From assembly GCA_015680685.1 (NCBI GenBank), contig MNCI01034785.1:905241-969240 (forward strand): a stretch of DNA of 64,000 bases, read 5' to 3'. The notes beneath the pieces were generated by a model. It made no database searches. It was not told the origin of the DNA and saw only the letters and a program-made list of their open reading frames with translations. A program made the position numbers and the translations under genes. This DNA comes from Gnetum montanum. Its lineage: Eukaryota; Streptophyta; Gnetopsida; Gnetales; Gnetaceae. Positions 1 through 12,198 of the stretch are shown here, piece after piece; positions within the stretch are counted from its first letter, which is position 1, and each line of letters starts with the position of its first letter.

Positions 1-230
1 AATGAGTGAGTGAGGAAGATAATTTCCTTCCCATGCCTAATTTGCAAACTTTGCATTAGGGGAGACATAACCTAGTATGACAATGACACACTCCATCATG
101 CTACTGTCACATCCTAGAAAGAGATGATGAAGGAAAAAGTAGTTGCCAAGCTACTAGAGTAGGAGCAACCACCACCACCACCACCTACCAGTAAGAAAAC
201 ATCAAAGGCCTTCATAGCTATTGAATGCAC

Positions 231-1360
231 GAAAAAACTTCATGAATAGTTTTTCAACAACAAGAAGAAGAGGCAAGTGATGAAGATACATTAGTTTACT
301 AGCCAACATTGAGCTATCTCAATGAATTTATACAAAAAATCAAGTGGCTAGAGAAGAATACCCCATTATTTTCAACCTAACACAAGTAGACACCTATGAG
401 AATGAATTGAAATACCTAAGAAGTGATAGTGTTCATCCCTAGATAGCAAGAGTCACCAAAAATTTCTCTGAACATTGCAACTTTCTTGGTGCATTTGGAG
501 GAAGGCAAGGGGGCTATTTTCCTAGTGCTATAGCACCATGGGCAAGAAACAACAATAAAAGTGGTGGTAGACCTAGTGACCAAAGCACTGAACACCCCTA
601 ATATAGCCATGCCTAACATAGCTACACTTAGAGATGTGTAGGTTTCCATAGGAGTAGGAAGTGGGAGATTGAGTGCATCCCAACATGAGGATGTTTTGGA
701 CCAACTAGTGAGAACCAAGTAACCACTCATAGAGATCTTTGATCTCCTAAAAGAAATCACAACTTCCCAATCAAATTTTCTTAAGATGAAGGGCAAGCTC
801 ATGCATACAAATACCCAACTAGAGGCATCAATCACTGGAAACCATTCGTTGACTACTAAGGTTACAAAGTTGAGAGCTTTTCTCACTGATCCCATCATTC
901 TCAACCAAGTCATCATAAGAGATGAAGCTTTTCTGCAACTCCATTATAAACTTAGGAAGGCTAAGAATGCCAAGGACATGACAATGTTTGATGCCTTCTT
1001 ATCAAAAGCTCTTGCCACCAACACTGATAGGAACTTGGCACAAGTCAGCAAGGAGAACTTGGTTCTCACTAAGAACATCCATCTCTTGCATGATATCAAG
1101 AAACAAAAAGATCAAATGCTTGAATTTTTGAAATAATATTTGGAGTAGCTCACCAAAGTGAACTTGGATCTAAGATGATTAGCAGCCAAAAATAAGAATC
1201 TCTCTATAGAGAAAGTCTAGTTGCTTTGCCAAAATGTGGTCATTAAGGTAGCTACCATGAAAAATAAGGTTATAAAGTTTAAAAATGTAAAAAATCATTA
1301 GAGGGACAAGGTGGGGCTACTCAAGTGTGATGTCTCATTCCCAGATGTCATAAAAACATG
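231..1360 (+). pseudogene. Degraded coiled-coil-like reading frame, family not recognised
   Basis: One frame can be followed from about position 423 to 1360 with scattered nonsense codons; its longest open stretch is 786-1136 (116 codons). The open part is rich in Lys, Leu, Asn and Gln with heptad-like spacing of hydrophobic residues, so a coiled coil is likely. Upstream, 231-420 holds an acidic patch (Glu-Glu-Glu-Ala-Ser-Asp-Glu) that may belong to the same frame. Most stops are TAG or TAA where a Gln codon would fit. I do not recognise a family. The general look (Lys/Glu-rich, coiled coil, no enzyme motif) resembles the antisense gene inside element T (36676-41258), so this could be the tail of a similar accessory frame of an older element lying mostly left of the window. 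That link is inference. Confidence 0.35.
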
Positions 1361-1815
1361 ATTTCTTAATTCATTGCAGTCATCACATTCTTAAGTAATT
1401 ACAATGAAAATTTCATAAAATACTTAATAGATGAATAACTACTACATTAAAAAAGAAAGAAAAATAGAAAAATTTTATTAATAAGAGAGAGTACTATAAC
1501 ACCCTCTAGTTTATATTTCCATACTACTTAAGCCTTAGAGGCAATTCAGCATTGCCACCATGATTAGGCTATCTAGCCGAAGGGGTGATCAGACCCTTCT
1601 TGTCCCACTTCACCAGCTCCCATTACTTGCCTATCCAGGCTCCGCAACTCCATGCTGGCACAACCTTTAAACCCAACTTTAAATGACATAGGTTAAAACC
1701 ATTCCTGAGGAATACATGAATAATCATAACTCCTCATAATAAGGTACCCCTTCATTTGTAGGTTAATTATATTTTAAAATATGTTTATGCCCTTAATAAG
1801 AGATAGGACATTACA
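1361..1815 (-). repeat. 3' LTR of E1
   Basis: On the minus strand the LTR starts at 1815 with TGTAATGTCC, directly after a purine-rich tract, as expected for the start of U3. The other end is less sure: I place it at the TG at 1361, giving about 455 bp, a usual length for a chromovirus LTR. No second copy lies in the window to confirm the left edge. Confidence 0.55.
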
Positions 1816-1828
1816 ATCTACCCCACTT
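1816..1828 (-). other. Polypurine tract of E1
   Basis: The minus strand reads AAGTGGGGTAGAT directly before the LTR start at 1815. This is the position and composition of the plus-strand primer tract of an LTR retrotransposon. Confidence 0.6.
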
Positions 1829-1984
1829 AAGCATCTAGCTCATCCTCAAGCACTTCCTCTACATCTAGCTACTCTACTTATTTATTATCCTCATTATCAT
1901 CTATACAAATAAAATACTAGAAATTATAAAATATACTTTGTTACATCAATAATAAATACAATCTATCATTCAATATCATGGTGA

Positions 1985-3500
1985 TCAAAAATTTGGGGGG
2001 TAAGTATTAAGAATAAACTTCCTATTTTTCCAAGTCTATTGATCATAATTTAACCATTTTACAAGTACTTCATATATAGTTTTCTTTCATAACTTATTGA
2101 TTCGATGATCCTTAATTGAAATGGGTTTAACTTCAAAGATAGTGTTGGATCACAATGATAAAGTATTCTAGTTTGGCACATATGGTACATCATTTTCATG
2201 AAATTTCTTTAGCAAACTTACATGGAAAACTAGGTGAATTTTTAAATTTGCTATATGATTTAACTAATATTCTACTTCTCCAATTCTTTATAAAATTTTA
2301 AAGGGTTCACAATATCTAGATGCCAATTTAGTATACTTTCCAAGTTTAAGATAACTTCTAGTAGGTTTTATTCTCATTAGTATTTGATCTCTCACTTGCA
2401 ATTCCTTCTTAAGTTGAGGTGGATTTGCAGATCCCTTATATTTATTTTGGATAGCCTATAAATTTTGTTTAACTCTTATGATAATATTTTCCATTATTTT
2501 CATTTCTTCTTTTTTCCATTTCCTTCTTAAGGTTGGATCTACCCCATTAGTGGTGTACGGCAGTTTCACCCATTAACCACTTCAAATGGTGTTTGATGTA
2601 TGGAACTTTAATAATTGTTTTTATTGGTGAATTCTACTAGGTATAAGTAATTATCCCACATTTTTTGTCTACTCCCAACATAGCTTCATAAAATATCTTC
2701 TAATATTCTATTCACACATTTGATTTGCCCATCAGTCTCTAGGTGGTAATTTGTGCTAAATTTTAACTAGGTTTCAACCTCTTTGCAAAAATTTTTCAAG
2801 AATTTAGATATGAACTTGGGGTCTTGGTCCAAAGTGATAAAATCCAAACATCCATGTAATTGAAATACTTCTCATATGAATTTTTGGGCTACTTCTTTGG
2901 CTGTGTTTGTAGATTTAAAAGCTATAAAATGTGTCATATTTGATAGGCAATCAACCACTACCAAAATTTAGTCATTTCCCTTTTTGGTTATTAGAAATAA
3001 TGTAATGAAACCCATAGTAACATCTTCCCATTTCCAAGTTGGAACTTCTAAAGGCTATAATAACCCACTAGGTTTATTTTGTTCAAGTTTTATTCTTTGG
3101 CAGGTTGGACAATTTTTCATGTACGAGGACACATCATTCTTCATTCCAAGCTAGAAATAAGATTTGCATAACATCATATTAGTATTAATATAACCTGGGT
3201 ATCCTACATATGGTACTTCATGTGCTTCACACAACAACCTTAGTCTTCAATTTCCTTCTATTATGCACACTCTTTGTCCTTTCATTAATAAATTGCTAGG
3301 GGCAAGTTGATATTGAGGCTCAGAGGAAATAATGGTTAAAATCTTCTTGAATTAAGGATATTCTTTTAATTGTTCCTTAATTTCTTCTTCCATAGGAGTT
3401 GCTACCTCACCTATCATCAATTTCCATAGTTGACTAAGAGCATCAACTACCACATTTTGTTTACCAGGAATATATTTGATTTCAAAATCATATTCAACCA
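1985..3500 (-). pseudogene. E1 integrase with C-terminal chromodomain (pol, 3' part)
   Basis: The minus strand encodes an integrase-like frame. The end of an HHCC zinc-binding segment is seen as C-P-T-C near 3110. The catalytic core follows, with the first Asp in a VVVDCLS stretch (about 2965), the second Asp in an ITLDQDPKF stretch (about 2810) and the Glu region in TDGQIKCVNRILE (about 2720), where the position usually holding Glu reads Lys. Near 2140-1990 there is a chromodomain-like segment with LVKW, a TW pair and a final YPPNF. Chromodomains of this kind steer integration to chromatin in chromoviruses. At least ten in-frame stops are present, mostly at Gln or Trp positions, so the protein cannot be made. 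Confidence 0.75.
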
Positions 3501-3539
3501 ATAATTCTACCCATCATTGTTGACAAGTATTCAAAATAG

Positions 3540-5235
3540 GCTATCTCTACAAATATTCCAAACTTTTATGATCTATTTTTAGTACAAACCTTTTTCCACA
3601 AAGACAATATCTACAAACTTTCAAAGCATGAACAATTGTCAATGATTCTAAATCATGGGTTGAGTAATTTACCTTAGCTCCTTTTAATTTACAAGATTCA
3701 TAACATACCACTTTATCTTCTTGTGAAAGAACTACATCAATTCCTATTCCACAGGCATCCGTGGATACTTCAAATGGTAATTCTTCATCTAGAATTCTTA
3801 GAATAGGTGTTGTTGTGAGTAGCATCTTTAATCTGAGAAAAGCTTCACTGCATCTTTCATCAAACTTGAACACATGTTGTTACTACAAAAGGTTAGTCAA
3901 GGGGGCCACTAAATTAGAATAATATTTAATGAAATGTCAATAAAAATCTACTAAGCCCAGAAAACTGCAAACTGCTATAGCATCTTTTAGCTTAGGCCAA
4001 TCTTGAATTACACTAACTTTTACTAGATCTACTTATAATCCTTTCTTTAAAACTATATGGCCCAAGTTAGAGACTTCTTCTTTAAACAGCTTATATTTTC
4101 TTAATTTTTCTTTCAACTAATGCTCTTTAAGAATTTGCATTGTAATTTCAAATGTTTGACATGCTCTTCTCTCAACTTGAATAAACAAGTATATCATCAA
4201 TAAATACTATAACAAATTGATAAAGATATTCACAATAAATATTATTCATTAATTCCATGAATGTTGCAAGTGCATTAGTTAATCCAAATGGCATGACAAC
4301 AAATTCATATAATCCATACCTAGTTCTGAAAATATTTTTCTCAATATCTTTTTTCTTAATCCTTATTTGGTGATAACATGATTTTAAATCAATCTTTGAA
4401 AAATAACATGCACTTGTAAGTTGATCAAACAAATCATTGATTCTACACAAAGCATAATTATTTTTAATCATCACTTTATTTAATGCCCTATAATTGATGC
4501 ATAATATTAATGTACCATCTTTCCTTTTAACGAATAAGACTAGTGCACCCCAAGGTGATTCACTAAGTTGAATTTTCCCTTCTTGCAATAGTTGATCTAA
4601 TTATAGTTGTAATTCTCTTAATTCAAAAGTGGAAAATCTATAAGGAGCCTCTGAAATAGGTTGTGTGCTAGGAAAAATATCAATAGTATGCTCAACAATT
4701 CTTTTTGCAAGTTTCACCAAATACTAAATCTTTATATTCCTCAAGTTTTTTTGGAATCTCAACACCTAAAATTTTTTTAGGTTGGATTACTTTGACAACC
4801 AACATTGTAACACCCTTTTTGACTAATCTTTTAGCTTGCTTAATGGTTATCGTATGAATTTACTTTGCTATTACTACCTCCCTTAGAACCCTAACTCCAT
4901 TAGTAGTTGGGACTTTTAAAATACAAGTTCCAAAGTGGGTAGCAATATCAAATTTTTTCGGTAAAGATATTCCTAAAATTGCATCAACATCACCTAGTTC
5001 AAATTCAAAGAATTCATCAAAAAAAATCATGTCTTACACAGTAAAGGTAATTTCTCTATACTTGGTATGCTTGCTCATGATCATTTCATTTGCAAATTCT
5101 ATCTTAATAATTTTCTTGGAAGGTAAACTTAATTTCAAAAAATTAACTAACTTTGGAGAAATAAATTTATCACTATCACCATTATTAATAAAAAATTTAA
5201 TTTTTTTTACCTTTAATTGAATATTTAAAAATTAG
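3540..5235 (-). pseudogene. E1 protease, reverse transcriptase and RNase H (pol, 5' part)
   Basis: The protease segment is near 5225-4900; its active-site triad appears as NNGDS rather than Asp-Ser/Thr-Gly. The RT has an open stretch at 4588-4172 with [13 protein letters not shown], the MPFGLTNA block and the catalytic [10 protein letters not shown], so both catalytic Asp of the DD pair are still present. RNase H is open at 3873-3547 and starts with a STDACGIGIDVVL block. The linker between protease and RT is broken by frameshifts. Domain order is normal for a gypsy pol. The copy is inactive because of the stops between the blocks. Confidence 0.8.
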
Positions 5236-5239
5236 TAAA

Positions 5240-6458
5240 GAAATTAAAATTTACACAAATCTAACTTAATTGAGGAAAAATCTTCTTCACAAATGTGGTG
5301 GTGGCTAGGATTTTTCCTTTGTTCATGTTTGGGTTGGAATTTTGATTCCTAATTTGATTGGTCCTTTGTACCTTTACTCGCAAATTTTCGATTGTCTTGT
5401 TTGAAATTATCTTCACCACAAAAAAAAACATTCCAACCCCAATCAAGCTCTTTTGGTTGGTGCTTCTTCTATCGTTGCTTGTCGAAGGGTAGTTCATACT
5501 TGATTCAAATCTTGATAATCCTTAAAAATTCTATATGCTTCATCAATGACTTGAGGATTATCTGCTCATGTCTAGGGACATAGTTAGGCATGCAATCCAC
5601 CAATGAACTTTGAAGCTAGTTCTCTCTCATCTTGATGGCTTACATACCAAGAGATATCACAGAATTCCTTGTAGTAATCTTCTATGGATGATCTTCCCAA
5701 TCTTAAGGAATCAAATATCATTTTGTGTTCTTTGAGAAAATAATCTTTCCAAACTTTTGTTCAAAATCTTGACAAAAGTTGAGCCAATTTGTAATCAAAC
5801 CTTGATATCTTAATCTATTCCACAATGTTGCTACAAGCCCCCTTAAATAGAAGAAGATGACTTTTAAACATTCCTAACTTGACAAATTCAACATATCAAA
5901 GTAATTTTTCATCGTATCTAGCCAATATTTTGATTTAGCACTAGATCCAAGGGATTCATCATAATGATCTAATTTTAACTTCTTATAATGAACCTTTATA
6001 AATGATTCTCTAGATGCATTATGCCAATTCCTGTATCCCTCACCTTTGGTTTTCATTCTTTGACCTAATGAAGGGATATTAGCATCTTGATGTTCAACAA
6101 GTGGGGGTTGGTTTTGGTGCACATCCCTAGGAGGAGGTTGATTTTAATCTTGGTGTTGATCCCTAGGTAAAACATGGTTAGGATTTGAAGGCTGAGTGAG
6201 ATGTTCAATTAGTTGCTTGATGGAGTCTATAAAGGAATCCACCTTTTCTAGGACATTTAACCATTTATCCTCTAAAATTTTAGATAATTTCTTAATTTCT
6301 TTAGACATATTCTACATCTTTGTCCCAAATCCTTGATTTGACAAATGAAGCTCTTCTCGAATACCACTAACCTCATTAATTTGATCCTCAAGGGCATTCA
6401 TCTAGTCATTAACTTGGGTCTACATCACTCTCCAATGTATTCTTTGGATTCTAGACAT
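5240..6458 (-). pseudogene. E1 gag remnant
   Basis: A minus-strand frame starts at an ATG at 6458 or, after two stops, at 6398. It passes through a Gln/Pro/His-rich linker (about 6120-6180) and then a gag core around 6000-5600 with W-L-x-T-M-K-N-Y-F and a W-x-N-W-L-type helix region. The end (5497-5261) is Asn/Lys/Gln-rich; I see no intact CCHC zinc knuckle there. Gag would form the virus-like particle. The order gag then protease matches the rest of E1. Several stops and at least one frame change mark it as a pseudogene. Confidence 0.6.
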
Positions 6459-7304
6459 CAGTAAATTATAGAAATTAGGTGCGTTGGCAATCCTTGGCCT
6501 CTATAGCCCTTTTTATGGGTCTTGAAATAGTTAATAATTTGTAGAAGAGGTTGAAACTATCATGAATTACTACCTATCCATAGAATCTTAATCTATTTCA
6601 AGCCCTTAAATAATAGATTAAAAGATAATTTTTTTATCACCTAAAATCCAAATCTTACCATTCCATTGGGTTTGGTGAAACACCACAAAAATTCATGTTG
6701 CAAATCCCACTTTTCATCTTGAGGTAAAGTTTCATTGTAAATAGGATATATGTATTGCATAAGCTATAATCTTGCATACTTCAACTTCTTGAGGCTGAAA
6801 ATGCTTCAAACATTTTTGCTGCCTCACTTCCTAAGTGAAGAAAGGTATATAGTATCTATATTTGGGCTTGGGAAGGCTAAAAATGCCTTGGGGATGGCTA
6901 AAATTGGCATTTTGTGGATTTTTATAAGGGTATAGCCCCGGCTACGCTAGAGCCATTTTCAATAGGCCTAATAGCTTCACTAGGCTCAATAGCCACAGTA
7001 ATCATAGTAACTACAATAGTTAGCATAGTCACCACTAAGACCTAGTGGAAGTACAATGTTGGAATTTTTAGATGGCCATTTCCTTAACAACAACTAGCGT
7101 AGTCATCCCAAGGCAATAACAACCAACACAAACAGCACTTTCCACAATAGGTTTCACCATTTCTATAGTTTTCATTCATCTTTCTATCTATGACTACTTT
7201 TTCCATTTCCAAAGCCTTCAACATAGTCATAAAAGCCTATCTACTATTTATAATAAATATATGGGTTTTATGGATGTTATCCATTTTGGACTTACCAAAA
7301 ATAC
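6459..7304. other. Stretch without a recognisable gene
   Basis: This lies on the 5' side of E1, where its 5' LTR would be expected, but I see no convincing match to the 1361-1815 LTR. There are short open frames without known motifs. The sequence is moderately AT-rich and probably old transposon debris. Confidence 0.4.
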
Positions 7305-7550
7305 CAACTATGTTGGTAGTAGATGACTAATTATGCTAATAGTAGTTAACCAATTACACTGATAATAGATGGAAAACTATGTTTATAGTTCTTGACTAAC
7401 TATGCTAATAGTAGATGGGCAACTACACTGGCACTGGTAGTAGTTAGCTTGCTATGCTAGCAATAGTTGATTAACTATGCTAATAGTAGATGGGCAACTA
7501 TGCTAGTAGTAGTTGACTAACTACCTTGGTAGTAGTAACTGTTGCAACCC
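7305..7550 (+). repeat. Degenerate tandem repeat, unit of roughly 20-40 bp
   Basis: Imperfect copies of a unit with the core GTAGTTGACTAACTATGCTA and a sister unit AGTAGATGGGCAACTA follow one another about nine times. Two copies of the phrase ATGCTAATAGTAGATGGGCA are exact or nearly so. No reading frame is carried. Confidence 0.7.
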
Positions 7551-8358
7551 ACAATCAACACCAATCAATCAGCAATCAATGGCAATCCCAAAAATGGCAA
7601 CCCTAACCTATAAAATCCTAACATTGATACCATTTCTAGGTTTTGAATTTTGGCATTTACATCCCATATAAATGTTGGAACTCTTAGCATTCTAAGCATT
7701 CTAGAAATTCCAATACTCTTTGGCATTTCAAAAGCATTTTGTAGCAATATCATTTCCCATTTTCATAGACATTTCATTATCCATCAAACCCACATGCAAT
7801 CCAACTACATTTCCAATAGTAGAAACGGGTACTACGTTGGGCATAGACACCCCCACATAACTACGATTACTACTAAAAGTGTGAGCCTCATCCCATTTCT
7901 ATCTCTAATGACAATCATCAAAACCCATTATAGTCATTACATCCTGACCTAGTAGCGTCGTTTGGTTGTAGAAACTTAGACTATTCTAGGCATAGAGACT
8001 TCCATGTAGTTTTAATTGCTCAAAACATACAATGCCAATCCCATCCCCATGCAAAAAATTTGGTGGAAACTAACCAAAAGTTGTAGCAAGCCAAAACTAG
8101 GAAGAAACCAAATCGTAGAGATAAGTTTTTCCAACAAACTTCAAGCTTTGATGAGCAACTTCATGTTCCTTTGACATGAACCTGTACACTATGAACTCAA
8201 TCTCTTTTATATTCTTTTTCATTTTGTGCAAATTTTGGTTTCCATTTCTATTTCTATGGTTATCTCTGTAGTTTCAATTTCATTTTCCATTTCCATTTTT
8301 GAATAGGTATTTTCTAACTAAATTTTTAATAGGTTATTTCTCAATAGGCCATTCTTAG
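7551..8358. other. Stretch without a recognisable gene
   Basis: There are short frames on both strands (7565-7753 minus, 7650-7952 plus) but no motif, codon bias or homology I can name. Nothing further can be supported. Confidence 0.4.
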
Positions 8359-10097
8359 TGTTGGCGATCTTTTGGGACACGACCGCCAACGAGTGTCCTC
8401 AAACAGGATTTAGGTGCTTGCTGGTCTTTGGCAACACCAAGGCACAGATACCTCCAAATAGACTTAGTAGTTAATGTGAGTATGTGTGTGTGCTGTTGTG
8501 GTGTGCAATTGTGAGAAATGAAATGATTGTTTTGTGTGTAAACTACGAATGACTTTTCTTAAAGCAATTCAGCCAACTTTGCCAAGTACTATGAGTTGTT
8601 GAGAGTTCCTATTTTGTTCAATTGCCTAGTCTACATGGTCCTTATAATACCTACTTATAACAAATAAAATTTTGCAAAAAAATATGAGCACAACTCCACG
8701 AATCTACTTCTAATTTTCCCTAGAGCAAGAAATAGTTCCATAAGAAAACTAGAAATAGAGCAAGATTCAATGGAAATAGATAGAAGAGAAAGCAGATTTG
8801 TGTAGACCTCAAATATTTAAATAAGGTAAAATGACACAAGTAAAAACTTTGCAATAAAGCTATCCCAAATTCAATATCTTTGAATTATTCAAACTTTCAA
8901 GGCTCAAATAAGCAATTTCTTCAAGACAATCCTACTATGCTACCAAAAATTGCTATGTCAACTATCACGTACGAGACTCCATTTTGGCTAGATAATGGAC
9001 GTCAACAATTGCATTCAAAAGAACCTTCAAAAGACTTGACAATTTTTTATTTAAATACTATAGAGATTCACTTTAAAGATAAAAAGAAGCTATTCTAGTC
9101 CCATCAAAATACCAAAGATTTTCTGAACCCTCTTGACTATTGAATCGTTCAACGGCATGACTACAAACAGAGGCTCTCTTACAACAATCCCAATAGCAAT
9201 TCTTATACGTTCCACAATAAAATTTACTACTAAAATGCTCTTAAGGATTTTAAACACAAGCGCTTCTATGGCAAAATTTTAATAGAAATTTCTATTGGGC
9301 AACAAGAACAATAAGAGCAATCTAAAAATCCCAAAATTATTTGCCAAGGATGATACTATCTAAACCACTAGCTAGAAAATTTAAACAAAATAAAAATAAA
9401 ACATAACTCATAGGACTATGACAAAGAGGCTAAAATCTTTTCTTTAGCAAGCCATCTTACAAGCAATCATTCACAATTTCTTCTTTACAAATGCTCTTCT
9501 CCAAAGACTCAAAGTTTGTCTCCAAGTGAGAGCCCAAGTGTGATCCCCAAGTGTGATGTATCCTCCTTTTGTGATATCAATGTCTTCTCCCCCTTTTCTT
9601 CTTACCCCTAAAGCCTTTTTATAAGGTTCAAAAGTTAGGTAGGTAAGTTACAAAATATCTTGGGTGGTTATAACCACCATAGAGATAAAAAAGTTGCGAG
9701 TGACAAGTGTTCTCATTCAGTTGCCAAGTGTCTTCATGGAGATAAAAAAGTTGTAGTTGACAAGTGGCCTTTGTAGTGGTTACAAACATCATGGGATTAA
9801 GGATAGGAAGTTATAATTTTCACAAAAAGTTACCACTATAGAAAATAAAAGCTATGGTGGTCAAATGGTGTGTTCATATAACTATCCCATGAATTCTTTT
9901 TTAATAAAACTATATTCATAATGAATACGTTTTGGCAATGACTCCAACAAATATATAAGCAATGAATCAGCATCCAAGGCTTCATAGTGCTGGACTCAAA
10001 TTTCATACACAATTACACTCTTCAAAGGTTTGGCACTACTCAAAAGTATGATCTCAACCTTTTCCATGGAGGCCTAGCCCCACTTCTAACCCCAACA
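8359..10097 (-). repeat. Possible solo LTR with TGTTGG...CCAACA ends
   Basis: The segment is bounded by a 6-bp inverted repeat, TGTTGG at 8359-8364 and CCAACA at 10092-10097, typical of LTR termini. On the minus strand a TATA-like CTTATAAAAAGG lies near 9612-9623, about 480 bp inside the 10097 end, a sensible U3 length. No gag or pol lies between the ends. Against it, the flanking five bases (CTTAG left, TAGCA right) do not match, so no target duplication is seen. Orientation is inferred from the TATA box. Confidence 0.3.
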
Positions 10098-11160
10098 TAG
10101 CATGCCATTGAAAGCCCCCTTTCTCCTTAAATCACAATATTTTTTTCAAACGCATTAGAAGCTACCGAAAAACCATCAGCCACAAACCTTGCCATGTTCA
10201 AAATTCAACCAAAAGACAAAGGATACACAGAAGTCACAAAACAAAGCAATAGCTCCATAACTCTTGGAATACTAGGTATTGTAATGTTCTCTTTACCACC
10301 ATAGTGTCTTCGATTACAAATGATTTTGTCATTGCTTCCTATTACCAGAAAACCTTGGAACGTCATTCCTCCGAATGCAAACTACCATGGTTTTGAAGCT
10401 ACCCAGAATGGAGTTCACTTGTTCTTGGCTAATGGATTTCTGTTCTTATTTTTGACGCAGATTAGGAACTGGTCCACAACAGAGAAGCGACGATGGCCGA
10501 GTAGGTGTTTAATGGCGATGACGGTGCTGTTGGTGTTTCTGTAACTGATTTTTCTTCGTCCCTATGAAAAACCCACAGAAATGAACACATGTTCTATTTC
10601 TGCTTTGTAGGATTCAGAATGTAGTTTTGCCCTATCTTAAACTGGCCCACAAAGCGGTTTCAATAATCGTCAAAAGTGCAGCAACTGTAGTAGAGAGGCC
10701 AAGATCAAAGCCAAATTCATGGGTCAACAACACAAGCAGGTTCAAGGCTGGAGGCTCATTCCCTTGACATCCAACGAAAATAACAAGGTTGCTACAAGCC
10801 CTAGTGCACCAAATCATGATAATGGCCTCCATTGTCACCTAAATAAATCCCATCACGATTTGCCTTGATAAAGCCCTCAAAACATTAAATAAATGCAATT
10901 CTTCATAAAAGAGTCTCAAGAAGCAATCTCCCTAAACTTTCTTCATTTCTGAAAATTACTATGTTGTAGGTTTAGCTCTAGCAAAATCCTCTCAGAAATT
11001 CGGAATAAAGAACGTTTTCCCTACTTACAGTGTACCAGACCCTACCGCATTGCGCTCTTCATCACCATGTTGCCAGGGATGAGGGTAATCAGGCAGTGCA
11101 TAAGCATAGCAGGTTCCATCACTGTTGTTGAAGAATGGAAATTTCTGCCATTGAATTAGT
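10098..11160. other. Unassigned region with frames open on both strands
   Basis: This interval looks different from the retroelements around it: it is less AT-biased and has two open frames, 10320-10544 plus (74 codons) and 10838-10632 minus (68 codons, hydrophobic). I do not recognise either product. It lies just upstream of a PPR-like fragment, so it may be decayed single-copy DNA or a captured gene piece. Confidence 0.3.
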
Positions 11161-11370
11161 TGTAGAGAGAATGGACAAGATGGTGTCTACCAAGTGTTCG
11201 AAGAAATGCATGAACACGAATTGTCTCTGGATGTTTATAGTTATTTCACTACAACTATTGGATTGTGCAAGCATGGACAGGTTGAGCAAGATATGAAGCT
11301 TTTTAAGTAGAGGATAGAAATGGATCTTCAATCGAATGCTCTTATCTGCAACTAATTTATTTTGGATTTT
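11161..11370 (+). pseudogene. Fragment of a pentatricopeptide-repeat (PPR) protein gene
   Basis: One frame gives a helix ending VFEEMHEHEL, then SLDVYSYFTTTIGLCKHGQV, then a helix with MKLFK, a stop at an expected residue, and a second repeat start. The spacing of V-F-x-x-M, D-V-x-(S/T)-Y, (I/L)-x-G-L-C-K-x-G and L-F matches about one and a half P-type PPR motifs of 35 residues. PPR proteins bind RNA in plastids and mitochondria and usually hold ten or more repeats in one long exon, so this is a short relic. No further repeats can be read on either side. It is either a decayed host gene or a piece carried here by a transposon. Confidence 0.5.
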
Positions 11371-11925
11371 GCGGAAATAATGCAGTAAAAGCGAACTTTA
11401 CTGTTCCATCACTCTATTTTTCTTATTACTGTCCACTTGTGTGCCATTTAGCAATAACGTAATATGCTTCTTGATTTTCATTTATTTACAAAGAATATTT
11501 TTATTTTACATTTACATGGATTTGGTTTCTAAATTCCAATTTATCTGAAATTTCACAGAAGCTAGTGATCTTGTAGTTGATGCCTCTGGTAATCTTCTTG
11601 ATTTTTTCAAGGGGAGATTTTTGGATGTGGATATGGGCATTATTACTACAAATAAGACTTTGATGCCTCTTCTCCTCAAGGTAGTTCAAAAAGCTACAAA
11701 TAATTGATTTGTAAAATAATTATTTCTGAAGCAACTATAGAACAAGGACAAACGTCTCTATTAAAAATAGCACCTTAATAACACCACAGCAAAATAGCAT
11801 TTCCACTACTTTGGTAAAAAGTGCTAATATTATTTTTCTTTCTTTTTTAGATCAGATGCTATTTCTATTTTTTCTACAAACTAAAATTCTTGCCACTTAT
11901 CCAACTGCATAAACCTTTAATCATG
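11371..11925. other. Mostly non-coding; one exon-like frame at 11540-11704
   Basis: At 11540-11704 on the plus strand, after an intron-acceptor-like TTTCACAG, a frame of about 50 codons stays open (with EASDLVVDASGNLLDFF). It could be an exon of the same decayed gene as the PPR fragment, or chance. The rest shows nothing I can name. Confidence 0.25.
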
Positions 11926-12198
11926 CTAACCTGTTCCATGAAATGGCCAAAATGTGCCAACACTTAGTAGGCCATCTCTATCTATGTTTTTACTTACATT
12001 CATAGTTCTAAAACCATTCCCATTTGACATTCTATAAATCCCTGGGTGATTGACAAGATCATCTAGGACATCCCAAATCCCATTTTCATCGAGGCCCTTG
12101 GGATTTGGGGTTGAGGCTACTACACTAGATCTTTTGATTTTCCAATGATTTATTTTTCTAGTTACAACATTTAGGAGGTTCAAATCTATTGGAATCAA
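11926..12198 (-). other. Open frame of 90 codons, not recognised
   Basis: A single open frame without cysteine clusters, membrane helices or enzyme motifs. It contains a WKIKRSSVVASTPNPKG stretch. It is flanked by AT-rich DNA and has no partner frame. It may be a chance frame or a remnant of an accessory transposon gene. Confidence 0.2.

Larger units (their letters stand above)
1361..6458 (-). mobile_element. E1: degraded Ty3/gypsy chromovirus, minus strand
   Basis: Reading right to left, the segment holds gag (from about 6458), protease, reverse transcriptase, RNase H, integrase with a C-terminal chromodomain-like stretch, a polypurine tract and a 3' LTR. This order and the chromodomain place it among plant chromoviruses (Tekay/Del-like is likely). 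Frames are broken by many stops and some frameshifts, so the copy is dead. I could not find a matching 5' LTR right of gag: the sequence after 6480 does not resemble the 1361-1815 LTR. A weak match to a degraded initiator-Met primer site may lie near 6496-6511. Confidence 0.8.

Noticed and set aside
6481-6512. Initiator-Met primer binding site and 5' LTR of E1
   Set aside because: The match to the Met-type site is weak and the sequence to its right does not resemble the 3' LTR of E1.
8360-8399. Hairpin GTTGGCG...CGCCAAC as a terminator or regulatory element
   Set aside because: The arms are only seven bases and it lies at a presumed LTR end; no independent support.
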